DNA of 36,503 bases, taken from positions 1 through 36,503 of the IMG/VR virus record IMGVR_UViG_3300027837_000003. One strand, written 5' to 3'. Shown here one piece after another: positions 16,801 through 24,970 of the stretch. The stretch comes from a virus. The notes below the pieces were generated by a model. The model made no database searches and had not been told where the DNA came from. It worked only from the letters and a program-made list of their open reading frames with translations. How positions within the stretch are numbered: the stretch's first letter is position 1; every line of letters starts with the position of its first letter. A program made the position numbers and the translations under genes.

Positions 16801-19800
16801 GGCAAGCCAGCGAAGAAGACGCTCAGTGATATTGACATCGTAGCAGTAGGTATGAAGGGTGGTGCTGAAGTCGTAGCACAATCTGTTGCCAACTCCACGC
16901 AAACGGGTGACATCGCTACTCTCAGCATGAAGGCTGGGGATGCTGTCGTGTCACCGGCTAATAATAAAGGCTACATGAAAGGAAACATGAAGGCCGCTGG
17001 CAAGAATATCGATGGTGCTTATGTCGATATGTTTGGTGACCAAATCCAAGACCGTGTACAGGCTAAGATGCAAGCTTTGTATGATGGGGATATGCCTCTG
17101 GGTGAGGCGTTTGTAATACGCACCTATCCAGAAGGTACGCCGATACCCGTGGGTAAGCCGGGTTGGCTGGTAGTTTCTCCGACAGTGACTTATCAAGAAT
17201 CAGGTATGCCCCCAAAAGCTACGCCAGATTTAGCGGGTAAGGCAATGACCAATGTCCTGAAGGCCGTAGGTGATGCTGGTATTGATCGCGTGTTTATGCC
17301 AGCTATGGGCATGGGCTCGACGGTCGGTGCTAAAAACATGCAGAACGATTTCCGTAAGGAATTCCAGAATGCCTATGATGTGGCCGACGAGTATCTTGAT
17401 GCTAACGCTAACCCGTCTACGAACCAGACTTCAGAGCTGAGTGAAGAAGACACCGCTTTCCTCGCTGATCTAGCTGGTGGCACGGTGCTGGAAGATAAGT
17501 CACCCAACAAGAAAGTTGCTGACTACGAGCGTGTTGTTGCTGAGCTTGAAGCTGACATGCAGAAGCTTAACAAGCAGCACTTCGACGAGACCGGGGAACG
17601 CCTTGTCTATCTGGTGCATGGTGGCTCCAAAGTGAACGCTGCAGCTCTGGCTATGGACCCACGCCTGAAGATGACCCGCTATGGTATACGGGGGGTTTAT
17701 GCTACGCCCTCGAATGCGAAGTCTGCTGCTGAGTTCGCAGTGACAAAGAAAGGCCCTGATGGTGTTGGCTTAGCAACATGGGTTATGACCGAGTCAGAAT
17801 ATGCACGGCAACAGCGACTAGGCAACATTGTCTTGGGCACGATGGATATCATCAACCCGAAGACAGGTGATATTAAGTCTGTCCCTGAGGTCGTAATATC
17901 AGAGGTTGCTTTGGCTTATGTTGAGGACTCACGGGCATACATGGACTCAGCGCCAGAAGCACAAGCTAAGTCACTGGCGGGTAATCCTGAAGCCAAAAAT
18001 ATTATGTTTGGCCGGGAAATAGCCGCAGGGTATTTGGACGAAGTTTATGACGAGCGCGGCACTGTGCGAGCCAACGATATCCTAGATATTATTGATGCTG
18101 AACTGGCCGAAGGTGATCCCTATAAAACTCTGATCCAGAGAATGCGGGACGTAGGCGTGGCCAAAATAATGACCATGCGTGCTACTCCGGAGCAAATGGG
18201 CAGAGTTGCCAAACCTACGACTAACGGTGCATTCGTCAATGGGCTCAGTGGTGAGCCTAAGATCATGTTGAACGATAGCATTATGGGTGACGGGTTTAGC
18301 GTTAAGGTATTCATGCACGAAATGATTCACGCCATGACAAGCGAGGCACTGCGTACAAACAACGCTACGGCCTTAAAGCTTGAAGCCTTACGCAAGCGCG
18401 TGATTAAAGAGTTAGAACGTGAGGGAGGCAAATACGCAGCGCAGGACTATGGCTTTACAAATGTTGATGAGTTCGTTGCAGAAGCGATGACTAACCCAAG
18501 CTTTCAACGTGCACTAGCCGGTGTAAATGTTGGTAAGGGTGAGACCTTGTGGACAAAGTTCGTAGACATCGTGGCCAACATGCTTGGGGTTCCAGTCGAA
18601 TCCAAGTCTGCTCTTGCTGAGGCGTTGACACTAAGCAACAACCTGTTTATGAGCCCAACTGAAATAGCTCAAACCCGAGCAGAAAACGCAGCACCCTACA
18701 TTGTGCCCCGGCAAGCTGTGACTCAGCGACCTCTGAGCCAGATACCTGATATCAATGAGTACAATCCTACCGAGGAAGAACTGATGGCTCAGATGCTGGG
18801 CGATGGATCACTGCGTGTTCTTCAGCATCAGAGTGTTCGCGATACCGTGCAAGGCATGGGCGATATTATAAATAGAAAAGTGGATGCAAAAGAATTTGCT
18901 AAGGATGCTGCTAATTCGTTTACAGTACGGTTGAACCTCAGCACGATGGATCAGGTCATCCGAAATCATTCGCATAGGTTTGTTAAAAACGGTAAGAATT
19001 TACTGAAAAATCTCCAGACTATTCATCGAAAGAAGACACAGATTGCACGCGACTTGCAGCAAAAAGCTGGCGCTATCGATAAGCTCTGGAAAGAAATGGA
19101 GAAGTTCAAGGGCGGGTATAAAATGACCGAGCAGCTGGGTAAGCTGATGCGGGATTCTACTTTGAATAATATCCACCCTGATGCCGCGTTCTACAGTATG
19201 AAGAACAAGCACCTCTGGTTTAAGAAAAGCCCAGCTACTATCAAGCGTAATCAGGAAAGGCACACTGCCGCGCAAGCTGAGTTCAATAAGCTTACTGGCC
19301 GAGCTAAGAGTATTTTTCGTCAGGTCCGGGAGTTCTATAAGGACCAGCGTGTTGAAATGCGTAAGGCCACCATCGAGAAAATAGCCAAGGCCAATAAGCT
19401 CGATGGTCAGCTGTCAGCTGCGGACATGGTAACCATACTCAACGCAAAAGAACCTGCTGATATTGCGGACGTAGATTTTACCCCAATGGCTGATATGGCT
19501 GATGGTGTTAAGCAGTCATTAGAAACAGTGTTGTTCTCCACTTCGGTCGAGGGTCCATACTTCCCACTTCGTCGATTTGGTGACGTTGCTGTTGATGCAG
19601 AAAGGATAACTACCTCACTGGCTCACCCAGACCGAAAGTCAGCATATGCGGCGGCAAAGGCTCTGCGTGCTGAGCATCCGCTAGATAAAATAAAGTCCCG
19701 CAAAATTGATGGGTCATGGGTTGTCGAGCGTTCAGAGAGAATTTACGAAACATTCGAAACTGAGCGTGCAGCTAGAAAACGTGTGCACCAGCTGAACAGT

Positions 19801-21792
19801 GGTCCTAACCCGTTCAAGATGCGCGGACAAGATGGTCCTGTCGAGTCTACTTTACAGCAACCGTCTAATCATGTTGAGGGGTCAGGAGCAGGGGCCTTAT
19901 TGCAAAAAGCCAAGGGCAAGCTTGACGAAAACAGCCAAGAGTTCAAGGCTTTGGAAACTGCGTTCACTGAAATGTTGTTGGCTAACTCTCTCCGTAAAGC
20001 GGAGCTGAAGCGTAACCGTGTTAAGGGCGCGTCGATCAACATGCGCCGGGGATTCGCTGAGCGTGCTTTTGCTGGGTCATGGGCGCTGGCTGATTTGAAA
20101 ACATCGTTTGATCAAGCTGAAGCTATGTCAGAACTTGATAAGTTCGCTCGCACAGAAGCCAAGGATAAAATAAAAGCCGGTAAGATAGTAAAAACTTTGA
20201 ATCAACGCTGGAACAAAGAGCTGTCTGAGCGCAAAACATCCAAGTGGGACGCAGTAATGTCCAAGCTGGGATTCACGTGGTTCTTGATGTCACCGTCTTA
20301 CACACTGATCAACATGACTCAACCTATGTTAGTGGCTCAGCCATACCTCATAGGCAAGTATGGGGTCAAAGGTGCTGGTGCTTTGTTCAAAGCGTACAAT
20401 GGTGTCACTCAGGTAGCAGTCAAAGAACTGTGGAAAACTAAAGCTGGTTGGCAGAGTGGGCCTGAAAATATGCTGGACCTTGTAGTCGCTGAGTATAAGG
20501 GCACACCTACCGGCGACATGATCCAAACGCTAGCTGACCAAGGCATTATCGATGCTACATTTATGCAGGAACTCTATGAGGCCAGCCAAGGGAAAAGTGA
20601 TAGGGGTGTCGGTGCCAAGGTCGTGAACAAGACTATGGATATTGCGCGGACCATGCCTCAGATTGCTGAGGTCGTAAACCGTGTTGTTGTCGCCAAGGCA
20701 GCGTATGAGCTGGAGATTAAGCAAGGGGCAACTCACGAACAGGCAGTCGAAGGTGCTGGTGAAGCCATTTTACAAACTCAGTTTGATTACTCCGACCAAA
20801 ATAAGCCACCGCTATTTAAAGGATTCCCCGGGGTCAAGTCCGTGATGATGTTCAAAATGTATGGGCAGGGGATGTATGCTTTGTTCGCCTCGAATATTGT
20901 TAAGACTTTCAAAGGCGGTACTCCAGAGTTAAGGGCTGAAGGCATCAAGACAGTATCATTACTTCTCGCGAGCCACACTGCTGCCGCTGGTACGCTGGGC
21001 GGTTTGATGTTGGAGCCAATCAGGGCGCTGCTTTGGGCGCTCAGCCAGCTGCTTGAAGAAGATGACGAGGAATGGGATGTCGATGCTACTATCGAGATAT
21101 TCTTGAAAGACACGCTGGGTGATGGGTTTTGGGGTGAAGCTGCTACCAGAGGTTTATTCTCAGCTGCAGATATAGGTGGTGGTGAGCGCGTAGCACTATC
21201 AAGCGCCTTGTTGATGCCCCCCAACGATACAAAGGATGTTCGCGCGGCTTGGATCGAGCTGCTGCTAAAGCTTGGCGGTCCCGTGGTTGGTGCTACGGTC
21301 TCAATAGCAGATGGTATACAGCAGATCAAGAATGGTGACTATGTGAAGGGCACTGAGAAAATAGTACCTAAAGGATTCAGGGACATGATGCGCGGCGGTT
21401 ACCGATATCCAACTGAAGGCCCAACGGGCTATGGTGGTGAACAACTCCCTGTTGACTTGGGTGCTGGGGATATGATTTCACAATTTTTTGGTGTTACGCC
21501 AGCAGCGATGACTAAATATTACGCTGGTGCCGGGGCATTGAAAAAGCACCAGACACAAATAGAAACCAAGCGTAAGTCGCTTATCCACGAGTGGAGCCGG
21601 TCTGACAATCCTGTCGAGTTTGAAATGGAGCACGTGATGCCATTCAACATGCGTCACGATCCTAAGTGGGAAGTCACTGAGGAAAATCTCAAGAATAAGC
21701 TCGAGGGTAGAGAGGACAAGCAAGACCTGTTAATGTTTGGTGATGATGACTTCTCAATGGAAGAAATGGAACTGCAAAGGTTGATACCATAA
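13855..21792 (+). CDS. Giant multidomain ejection protein: macro, ART-like and metallopeptidase domains
   Basis: A 2645-aa protein. Region order: LPAGFVLDE-type N-terminus (1-35); glycine/alanine-rich, possibly membrane-inserting helices (about 175-330); acidic linkers with 12-residue repeats (559-588) and AEPVTP repeats (763-782); a lysine/alanine/glutamate-rich helical stretch (about 830-950). A macro domain spans about 986-1186 (GDIATL, VVSPANNKGYMKG, PLGEAF, MPAMGMGSTVG). A possible ADP-ribosyltransferase-like domain spans about 1230-1360, with H1255 in LVHGGS, Y1282 in YGIRGVYATP and acidic residues near 1345-1350. A zinc peptidase-like domain has H1488-E1489-x-x-H1492 and EFVAEAMTN (1539-1547). 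The rest is helical, with YFPLRRFG and membrane-like helices (about 2366-2400), resembling large polyvalent phage proteins. No lytic transglycosylase was recognised. It is probably ejected into the host. Confidence 0.75.
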   Translation: MAAQLPAGFVLDESEEQTAGALPPGFQLDAPKPPPLLARDESVTSGIPEKTTSENIGTLVDKGNIRNAQAVGGLAMAAADAGTGEYDWSLMGDETHYPVWSVQGALDLVGDVTKKIGGDIVGLGVDAADMVIDGDVRASLQETGKLLQEGGNLMLNDPKNQIDAEGFEGYLYEVGEGLYGMAGPLAVGALTGGVGMFGALAAQVGGAKYGEVMEKTGGDHVKASNAALFAVAAEALPEMIPMNAALRKGGGGEAFSRIIETTLGEGAQEWLTSILEQTYDANQLENMSLKDAILGVDLSEANHSFLVGLGVGTGLGTPGAIADLAAEKEAIASGIDKTKATFSDMADKILEGTGLGKKPEPENYVDDFSAPAEQDSVDMDLDLNEYVVADMKAADEAAALVPDGAVVPEAPETIERQLEVMRDPAAERKAVYLPEGQAVPDLPEGERAMALGDGSTLVFPESAESIQIVTDLYEAIQNGDEAAKQAVIASATGIGGQGKTPGAPAVVVTDPDGTVVQSAVADPAGEVLAAAEAVAAPRGAEVSVEDPQAVVADRGIPTDLEAGLETAPVTDLEAGLETAPVTDLEAGLNETLEYGQPQTLGTQQAIDAVQLGLTNHQAAIDAYAGEPGRKPRGNEEQLMAADSVWVTMANNVIPQLEQEGYDVTQLKAILQKAAGNKPATMGTAKMRGNAPIAGRRSNPGGRGRRSPTGGWGPVLDTFYKGMSAEVNRLINEGPTGIPKVVAPLAKKAAAVTKARRAKAAPVAEPVTPIAEPVTPVAEPVTPTPEYEGVAEEASAEPVTEEEKEILDTEAKLTTEEAEARGTDVAGKGVADIEVSKKYAKSQRSSPEEEAAILAERAEKEEKNISDKLIAKQRKKVESEAAAAKQAEEITAAAEAAAKAKPVIKVKKKPRKRAETADAKKARLTAKMEAESKAFAAEMKGGGRRKKAPAPMGKESLGITTPAAEAKPTTWVEEQATRRIPDTGKPAKKTLSDIDIVAVGMKGGAEVVAQSVANSTQTGDIATLSMKAGDAVVSPANNKGYMKGNMKAAGKNIDGAYVDMFGDQIQDRVQAKMQALYDGDMPLGEAFVIRTYPEGTPIPVGKPGWLVVSPTVTYQESGMPPKATPDLAGKAMTNVLKAVGDAGIDRVFMPAMGMGSTVGAKNMQNDFRKEFQNAYDVADEYLDANANPSTNQTSELSEEDTAFLADLAGGTVLEDKSPNKKVADYERVVAELEADMQKLNKQHFDETGERLVYLVHGGSKVNAAALAMDPRLKMTRYGIRGVYATPSNAKSAAEFAVTKKGPDGVGLATWVMTESEYARQQRLGNIVLGTMDIINPKTGDIKSVPEVVISEVALAYVEDSRAYMDSAPEAQAKSLAGNPEAKNIMFGREIAAGYLDEVYDERGTVRANDILDIIDAELAEGDPYKTLIQRMRDVGVAKIMTMRATPEQMGRVAKPTTNGAFVNGLSGEPKIMLNDSIMGDGFSVKVFMHEMIHAMTSEALRTNNATALKLEALRKRVIKELEREGGKYAAQDYGFTNVDEFVAEAMTNPSFQRALAGVNVGKGETLWTKFVDIVANMLGVPVESKSALAEALTLSNNLFMSPTEIAQTRAENAAPYIVPRQAVTQRPLSQIPDINEYNPTEEELMAQMLGDGSLRVLQHQSVRDTVQGMGDIINRKVDAKEFAKDAANSFTVRLNLSTMDQVIRNHSHRFVKNGKNLLKNLQTIHRKKTQIARDLQQKAGAIDKLWKEMEKFKGGYKMTEQLGKLMRDSTLNNIHPDAAFYSMKNKHLWFKKSPATIKRNQERHTAAQAEFNKLTGRAKSIFRQVREFYKDQRVEMRKATIEKIAKANKLDGQLSAADMVTILNAKEPADIADVDFTPMADMADGVKQSLETVLFSTSVEGPYFPLRRFGDVAVDAERITTSLAHPDRKSAYAAAKALRAEHPLDKIKSRKIDGSWVVERSERIYETFETERAARKRVHQLNSGPNPFKMRGQDGPVESTLQQPSNHVEGSGAGALLQKAKGKLDENSQEFKALETAFTEMLLANSLRKAELKRNRVKGASINMRRGFAERAFAGSWALADLKTSFDQAEAMSELDKFARTEAKDKIKAGKIVKTLNQRWNKELSERKTSKWDAVMSKLGFTWFLMSPSYTLINMTQPMLVAQPYLIGKYGVKGAGALFKAYNGVTQVAVKELWKTKAGWQSGPENMLDLVVAEYKGTPTGDMIQTLADQGIIDATFMQELYEASQGKSDRGVGAKVVNKTMDIARTMPQIAEVVNRVVVAKAAYELEIKQGATHEQAVEGAGEAILQTQFDYSDQNKPPLFKGFPGVKSVMMFKMYGQGMYALFASNIVKTFKGGTPELRAEGIKTVSLLLASHTAAAGTLGGLMLEPIRALLWALSQLLEEDDEEWDVDATIEIFLKDTLGDGFWGEAATRGLFSAADIGGGERVALSSALLMPPNDTKDVRAAWIELLLKLGGPVVGATVSIADGIQQIKNGDYVKGTEKIVPKGFRDMMRGGYRYPTEGPTGYGGEQLPVDLGAGDMISQFFGVTPAAMTKYYAGAGALKKHQTQIETKRKSLIHEWSRSDNPVEFEMEHVMPFNMRHDPKWEVTEENLKNKLEGREDKQDLLMFGDDDFSMEEMELQRLIP
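15529..15618 (+). repeat. 36-bp in-frame tandem repeat inside the giant protein gene
   Basis: Two full copies and one half copy of a 36-bp unit encode DLEAGLETAPVT twice and then DLEAGL (residues 559-588). Copies differ only at a few third-codon positions, so duplication is fairly recent or maintained by slippage. It lies in an acidic, probably flexible linker ahead of the catalytic-looking domains. Confidence 0.85.
16141..16200 (+). repeat. 21-bp in-frame tandem repeat (AEPVTP units)
   Basis: Three near-identical 21-bp units encode AEPVTP separated by I or V (residues 763-782). The proline/threonine composition suggests an extended hinge between the N-terminal part and the charged helical stretch of the giant protein. 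Confidence 0.85.
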
Positions 21793-22127
21793 TGGCTAAA
21801 ATGAAAGCAGGAGTTAGATCACCGACCGCACACCGAACTAAGGAGCAAGCGTCTGCTCAGTGGGCTGGTAGGTCTGATGCTTCCAAGGCAAAAAACAAAG
21901 TATGGAAAAAGGCGCGGCGGGTGATGGAAAAGAAAGGCGCTGTAACCAAAGGTGATGGGAAGGACGTAGGTCACAAGACTCCGCTTTCAAAGGGTGGCTC
22001 AAATTCGGAGTCGAACCTACAGGTCCAGAGCCAAGCCAGCAACCGGGGTCATGGTATGTCTCCCGGTGGGACAAAAAAAGGGACGACGATCCAAAAGGCG
22101 AAGAAGTATCGGAACCCATATACCTAG
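21792..22127 (+). CDS. Small HNH-like phage protein with altered motif
   Basis: A 111-aa basic protein. The C-terminal GKDVGHKTPLSKGGSNSESN then LQVQSQASNRGHG matches the core of small HNH-type phage proteins (DVDHk.PLskGGsn..sNl.v.s.s.NR). The residue before the key histidine is glycine where aspartate is usual in active nucleases, so activity is doubtful. The basic N-terminal half could bind nucleic acid. It is the last gene of the late operon: TAATG overlap with the giant gene, and its TAG shares a CTAG with the primase gene stop on the other strand. Confidence 0.6.
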   Translation: MAKMKAGVRSPTAHRTKEQASAQWAGRSDASKAKNKVWKKARRVMEKKGAVTKGDGKDVGHKTPLSKGGSNSESNLQVQSQASNRGHGMSPGGTKKGTTIQKAKKYRNPYT

Positions 22128-22137
22128 TCGGCTAGGT
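22122..22137. terminator. Perfect hairpin over the shared stop of the convergent operons
   Basis: ACCTAG, TCGG, CTAGGT form a six-base-pair perfect inverted repeat with a four-base loop. CTAG at 22124-22127 holds the TAG stops of both converging genes. No T-run follows on either strand, so it is not a canonical intrinsic terminator. A weak leftward candidate (short GGAT/GTCC stem plus seven Ts on the - strand, 22073-22092) lies just beyond. Confidence 0.35.
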
Positions 22138-24847
22138 CGCCAAACGCCTTCTTGAATGATTGGTTGGTCAGTGGAAAGTCTAAGCATTGTTGCCGACCAC
22201 CACCTAAATCCGTGCCAGCATCAATCGATGAGCGTACCCGCTTCATACCCTGATCTGTCAGGTCTTTCATAACATGCGTCACAGTGGCTCCATATTGCCC
22301 GTAGAGCCATTGTTCAAAATCTCGCTGAACGACACGGATAATCTTGTCGGTCACAGCGATGCGGACGCTAGGGGGGTTCTTGATGGCATTTCGCATGATC
22401 TTATAGGTCCGCTTACCCTTCATAGGCATTAGATCGGATTTTATAGTGAAGTCTTTGAACTCATGGATGAATCGAGCAACCATTGATACTGAGTGGTCCA
22501 GAGGCTTTTCGTACTTAGTCTTCTTCACAGTCCGCATTTCATGGAACTGTTCTACCAAATAGGTCTTTAGCTCGGGCACATTGAATTTGCAAATCCCTAT
22601 CTTGTTGGCCAGAAAGGCTCCAGCTAACAGGGTGGACATTGTGGTTAGCCAGAAGCGTTCATCTGAAGTTGTCTTCAGCGCTTTAGCTAGCCCCTGCTCA
22701 ATCTTGTTCACAAGGTCTTTAGCTGAAGCCTCATTCTGAGCTAGCCACGCGGCGTACTCAGCGCCAGCACACCCATAGTTCTTGCTGGCTTTTGAATAGA
22801 AGTGTCTAGCGGTGGCATCATCCATCGATTCATCTTTTATCGGGACAGCATAGATTTCGTAGACACGAGCCATACCTGCGTCAGAGCTGCCGCCTACCTG
22901 CTCGATGTGGTCCCGCATTGCTTCATTGGATGCTACGGTTAGCATCAGCTCCCACTTCCCTACCGCGCGCTCCTGAATACTGCTGGTAAGGCGTTGCTTC
23001 TCAATACCCTGCGCGATCCGGAAAATAGTCTTGATGAATTTCTGGACCTCGTCTTTTTCCCTGACCTCGTCCCAATAGGCAGGGAGGTGAGTTAGGGTGC
23101 CTAGCCGGTGAGCTACAGCGTTGTCTGTCGCGTCTACCGCAAGCATACCGCCCTGAGGATTCCCCCAGACCGCCTGTGCTACTCGCATGGCTGTACTCTT
23201 GCCTGTGCCGGTGTCACGGCTAACTACGCTTAGAATCGCGCCTACGGAGCCTGTGAAGGTCACCAGTGGTGATGCAAACGCAGCAGCAAGGATGCACCAG
23301 ACCGCGTGCCTCGGTTGACTCAGTATGTGATTGGCGCACTGCTGCCATGGCCCTATGTCACCATGTGGTGAAAAGGTATCGTGGAAATTCTGATCTTTGA
23401 TAAAAGCTGGGGTGTCTGAGCCATCCTTGTTGTAGATTTTTCCACCATAATGAAACCCGTCTTTAGTCCAGCCAAGGCTTGATACCATGGGGTGCGATTT
23501 CTTTTGTTCCTCAAGTTCTTTTGTCCATGCGTTCATTAGACGAGTCAGCTCCTGTATATGGGGTTGGTTCATTGTCCGGTTATATTTTGCCAGTAGAGTG
23601 TTCGTCGTGCGGGGGTCACCAAATTGGGTCATATCTGTATTGATTGTCTTATCACCCATATTAAACTTCACGTAGGTCGCGACACCAAAGTCGCACGCTA
23701 TGCTCACGTTACCTACGCGCCATGGTATTACCTGCTCCCATTCATCGTCATCCGAATTGTATCGCTCTACACCGTAGGTGCCATCGCGCCATGGGTACGG
23801 GAGTAAACTCTTTTGTCCATACGCCAAAGCAATAGGCGAGTTGATGTTGCCATAGTAAGGACAGGTCTGGCAGACGTTTGAATTTTTGGCAAAGGTGGAG
23901 CACAAATAAGGACCATTGTCTGACTTGGTCCTGAGACCTTCAGCATACTTCTTGTCAACTTTGTTTGGATCATAGTCCGGATGCTGGTCGCTTATTTTGT
24001 GGATATAATCTATACCATCGTCAGTGTAGACAAGGGTCTTGATAAGTCCTCTCCACAAAGGCTCAAGGTGGTGCTGGCCTCCAGTGGCTACGGCCTCCCC
24101 AAACAAAGGGCATTGATCGATCATATCCTGAGTTTTACTTGGCTTGCTGGATTGTAGACCACCCCATAATTCAGAATTCATATCAGGGTTTGCCTGATTG
24201 ATGGGTACGACATTGGATGGTTTATGGGTAGGGGCTGTGTCTTTAAATGGTTGGAATACTTTCTTGAACGACTCGAAATCAAATAGCTTCCCCTCAATGA
24301 CGATTTTGCAGGGTAGTGGATGATCTGGGTTTTTCTGGTTCAGTGTCTCAGGAGCGCGGAGTATTCGCGCAGCGTCCTTGGTGCTAGTTGGGTCAATCTT
24401 CAAATTGGTTGTTGAGCACGCTGTCTCAATTGCGCGTGACCATTCTTCCCATGTACCCTTGGTTACTTCGTCTTTGATTACCCAATACAAGTGATACCCG
24501 TTGCCCGAATCTACGACTATCGATGGTCTCGGTAATCCAGCAACCAGAGCCTCTTTTATGGCTTGGGTAGCCAGCGCCTTGGAGTCGTATTCTTTCCCCG
24601 GCTTACAATCAATATCAACATACCAGCATCGTTTGGTGGTGCAGTCTCCCTGTGTACGCTTCCCTCTAAACGCGCCGGTAGCGAAAAAAGCATTATGGTG
24701 TCGTGCTTTGATCTGCCGCAGTGAGTCAACAGATGCCTCAATGGTTTCGTGATTGAATTGTCTGACAATACCTTGGTTGGTTATTTGGACAGTATAATAA
24801 TTACCCTGTGTCGGCAGGACAGTTCGTAAAAAGTCGGTCAGTTGCAT
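22124..24847 (-). CDS. Fused primase (AEP type) and ATPase/helicase
   Basis: A 907-aa replication protein. The N-terminal half carries an archaeo-eukaryotic-type primase pattern: D78 and D80 in WYVDIDC, H119 in SGNGYHLYW, and D158/R161 in DAARILRAPETLN. A cysteine-containing middle (CPLFGE ... CSTFAKNSNVCQTCPYYG) resembles the zinc-binding part of viral primases. The C-terminal half has a Walker A box (SRDTGTGKSTAMRVAQAVWG, about residues 540-560) and a Walker B-like LPAYWDEV (about 590), of the DUF927/D5-type ATPase class. It probably primes and unwinds the phage genome. AGAGAC lies four bases before the ATG. It is the last gene of the leftward operon and has its own putative promoter and structured leader. 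Confidence 0.8.
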   Translation of the reverse strand: MQLTDFLRTVLPTQGNYYTVQITNQGIVRQFNHETIEASVDSLRQIKARHHNAFFATGAFRGKRTQGDCTTKRCWYVDIDCKPGKEYDSKALATQAIKEALVAGLPRPSIVVDSGNGYHLYWVIKDEVTKGTWEEWSRAIETACSTTNLKIDPTSTKDAARILRAPETLNQKNPDHPLPCKIVIEGKLFDFESFKKVFQPFKDTAPTHKPSNVVPINQANPDMNSELWGGLQSSKPSKTQDMIDQCPLFGEAVATGGQHHLEPLWRGLIKTLVYTDDGIDYIHKISDQHPDYDPNKVDKKYAEGLRTKSDNGPYLCSTFAKNSNVCQTCPYYGNINSPIALAYGQKSLLPYPWRDGTYGVERYNSDDDEWEQVIPWRVGNVSIACDFGVATYVKFNMGDKTINTDMTQFGDPRTTNTLLAKYNRTMNQPHIQELTRLMNAWTKELEEQKKSHPMVSSLGWTKDGFHYGGKIYNKDGSDTPAFIKDQNFHDTFSPHGDIGPWQQCANHILSQPRHAVWCILAAAFASPLVTFTGSVGAILSVVSRDTGTGKSTAMRVAQAVWGNPQGGMLAVDATDNAVAHRLGTLTHLPAYWDEVREKDEVQKFIKTIFRIAQGIEKQRLTSSIQERAVGKWELMLTVASNEAMRDHIEQVGGSSDAGMARVYEIYAVPIKDESMDDATARHFYSKASKNYGCAGAEYAAWLAQNEASAKDLVNKIEQGLAKALKTTSDERFWLTTMSTLLAGAFLANKIGICKFNVPELKTYLVEQFHEMRTVKKTKYEKPLDHSVSMVARFIHEFKDFTIKSDLMPMKGKRTYKIMRNAIKNPPSVRIAVTDKIIRVVQRDFEQWLYGQYGATVTHVMKDLTDQGMKRVRSSIDAGTDLGGGRQQCLDFPLTNQSFKKAFGDLAD

Positions 24848-24872
24848 AGCAGTCTCTTATTGTAAAAGAAGG

Positions 24873-24934
24873 CGGTGCCTCACTCCCACGTGCTGCTCTT
24901 GGGTCTAGCCAGAACAGGGGGAAGCAAGGCACCG
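24873..24934 (-). promoter_or_regulatory. Long structured RNA hairpin in the primase leader
   Basis: Read on the - strand, CGGTGCCT (24934-24927) pairs perfectly with AGGCACCG (24880-24873). Inside, CTTCCCC pairs with GTGGGAG (one mismatch) and CTGTTCT pairs with AGAGCAG (one G-U), around an 11-base loop. The sequence after the helix is CCTTCTTTT. No start codon leads to a useful ORF in this 106-base gap. It could be a leader stem, an attenuator, or a short stable RNA ending in the T-rich stretch. Confidence 0.5.
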
Positions 24935-24941
24935 GCCCATC

Positions 24942-24970
24942 AGCATAGGCTTATTACCCGAGACTGTCCA
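24942..24970 (-). promoter_or_regulatory. Putative sigma70 promoter for the primase gene
   Basis: TGGACA (24965-24970, - strand) and TATGCT (24942-24947) are separated by 17 bases. The -35 box has five of six consensus bases, the -10 four of six. The -35 lies within the last codons of the upstream SSB-like gene. The predicted transcription start, near 24935, falls exactly at the base of the leader hairpin. Confidence 0.4.

Noticed and set aside
16008-16928. 306-aa open frame on the - strand opposite the giant protein gene
   Set aside because: Ala/Ser/Phe-rich low-complexity product caused by GC-biased codons of the Lys/Ala/Glu-rich coding strand; no ribosome-binding site and no promoter nearby.
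20787-21329. 180-aa open frame on the - strand opposite the giant protein gene
   Set aside because: Shadow of the real frame; serine-rich sequence without a recognisable motif.
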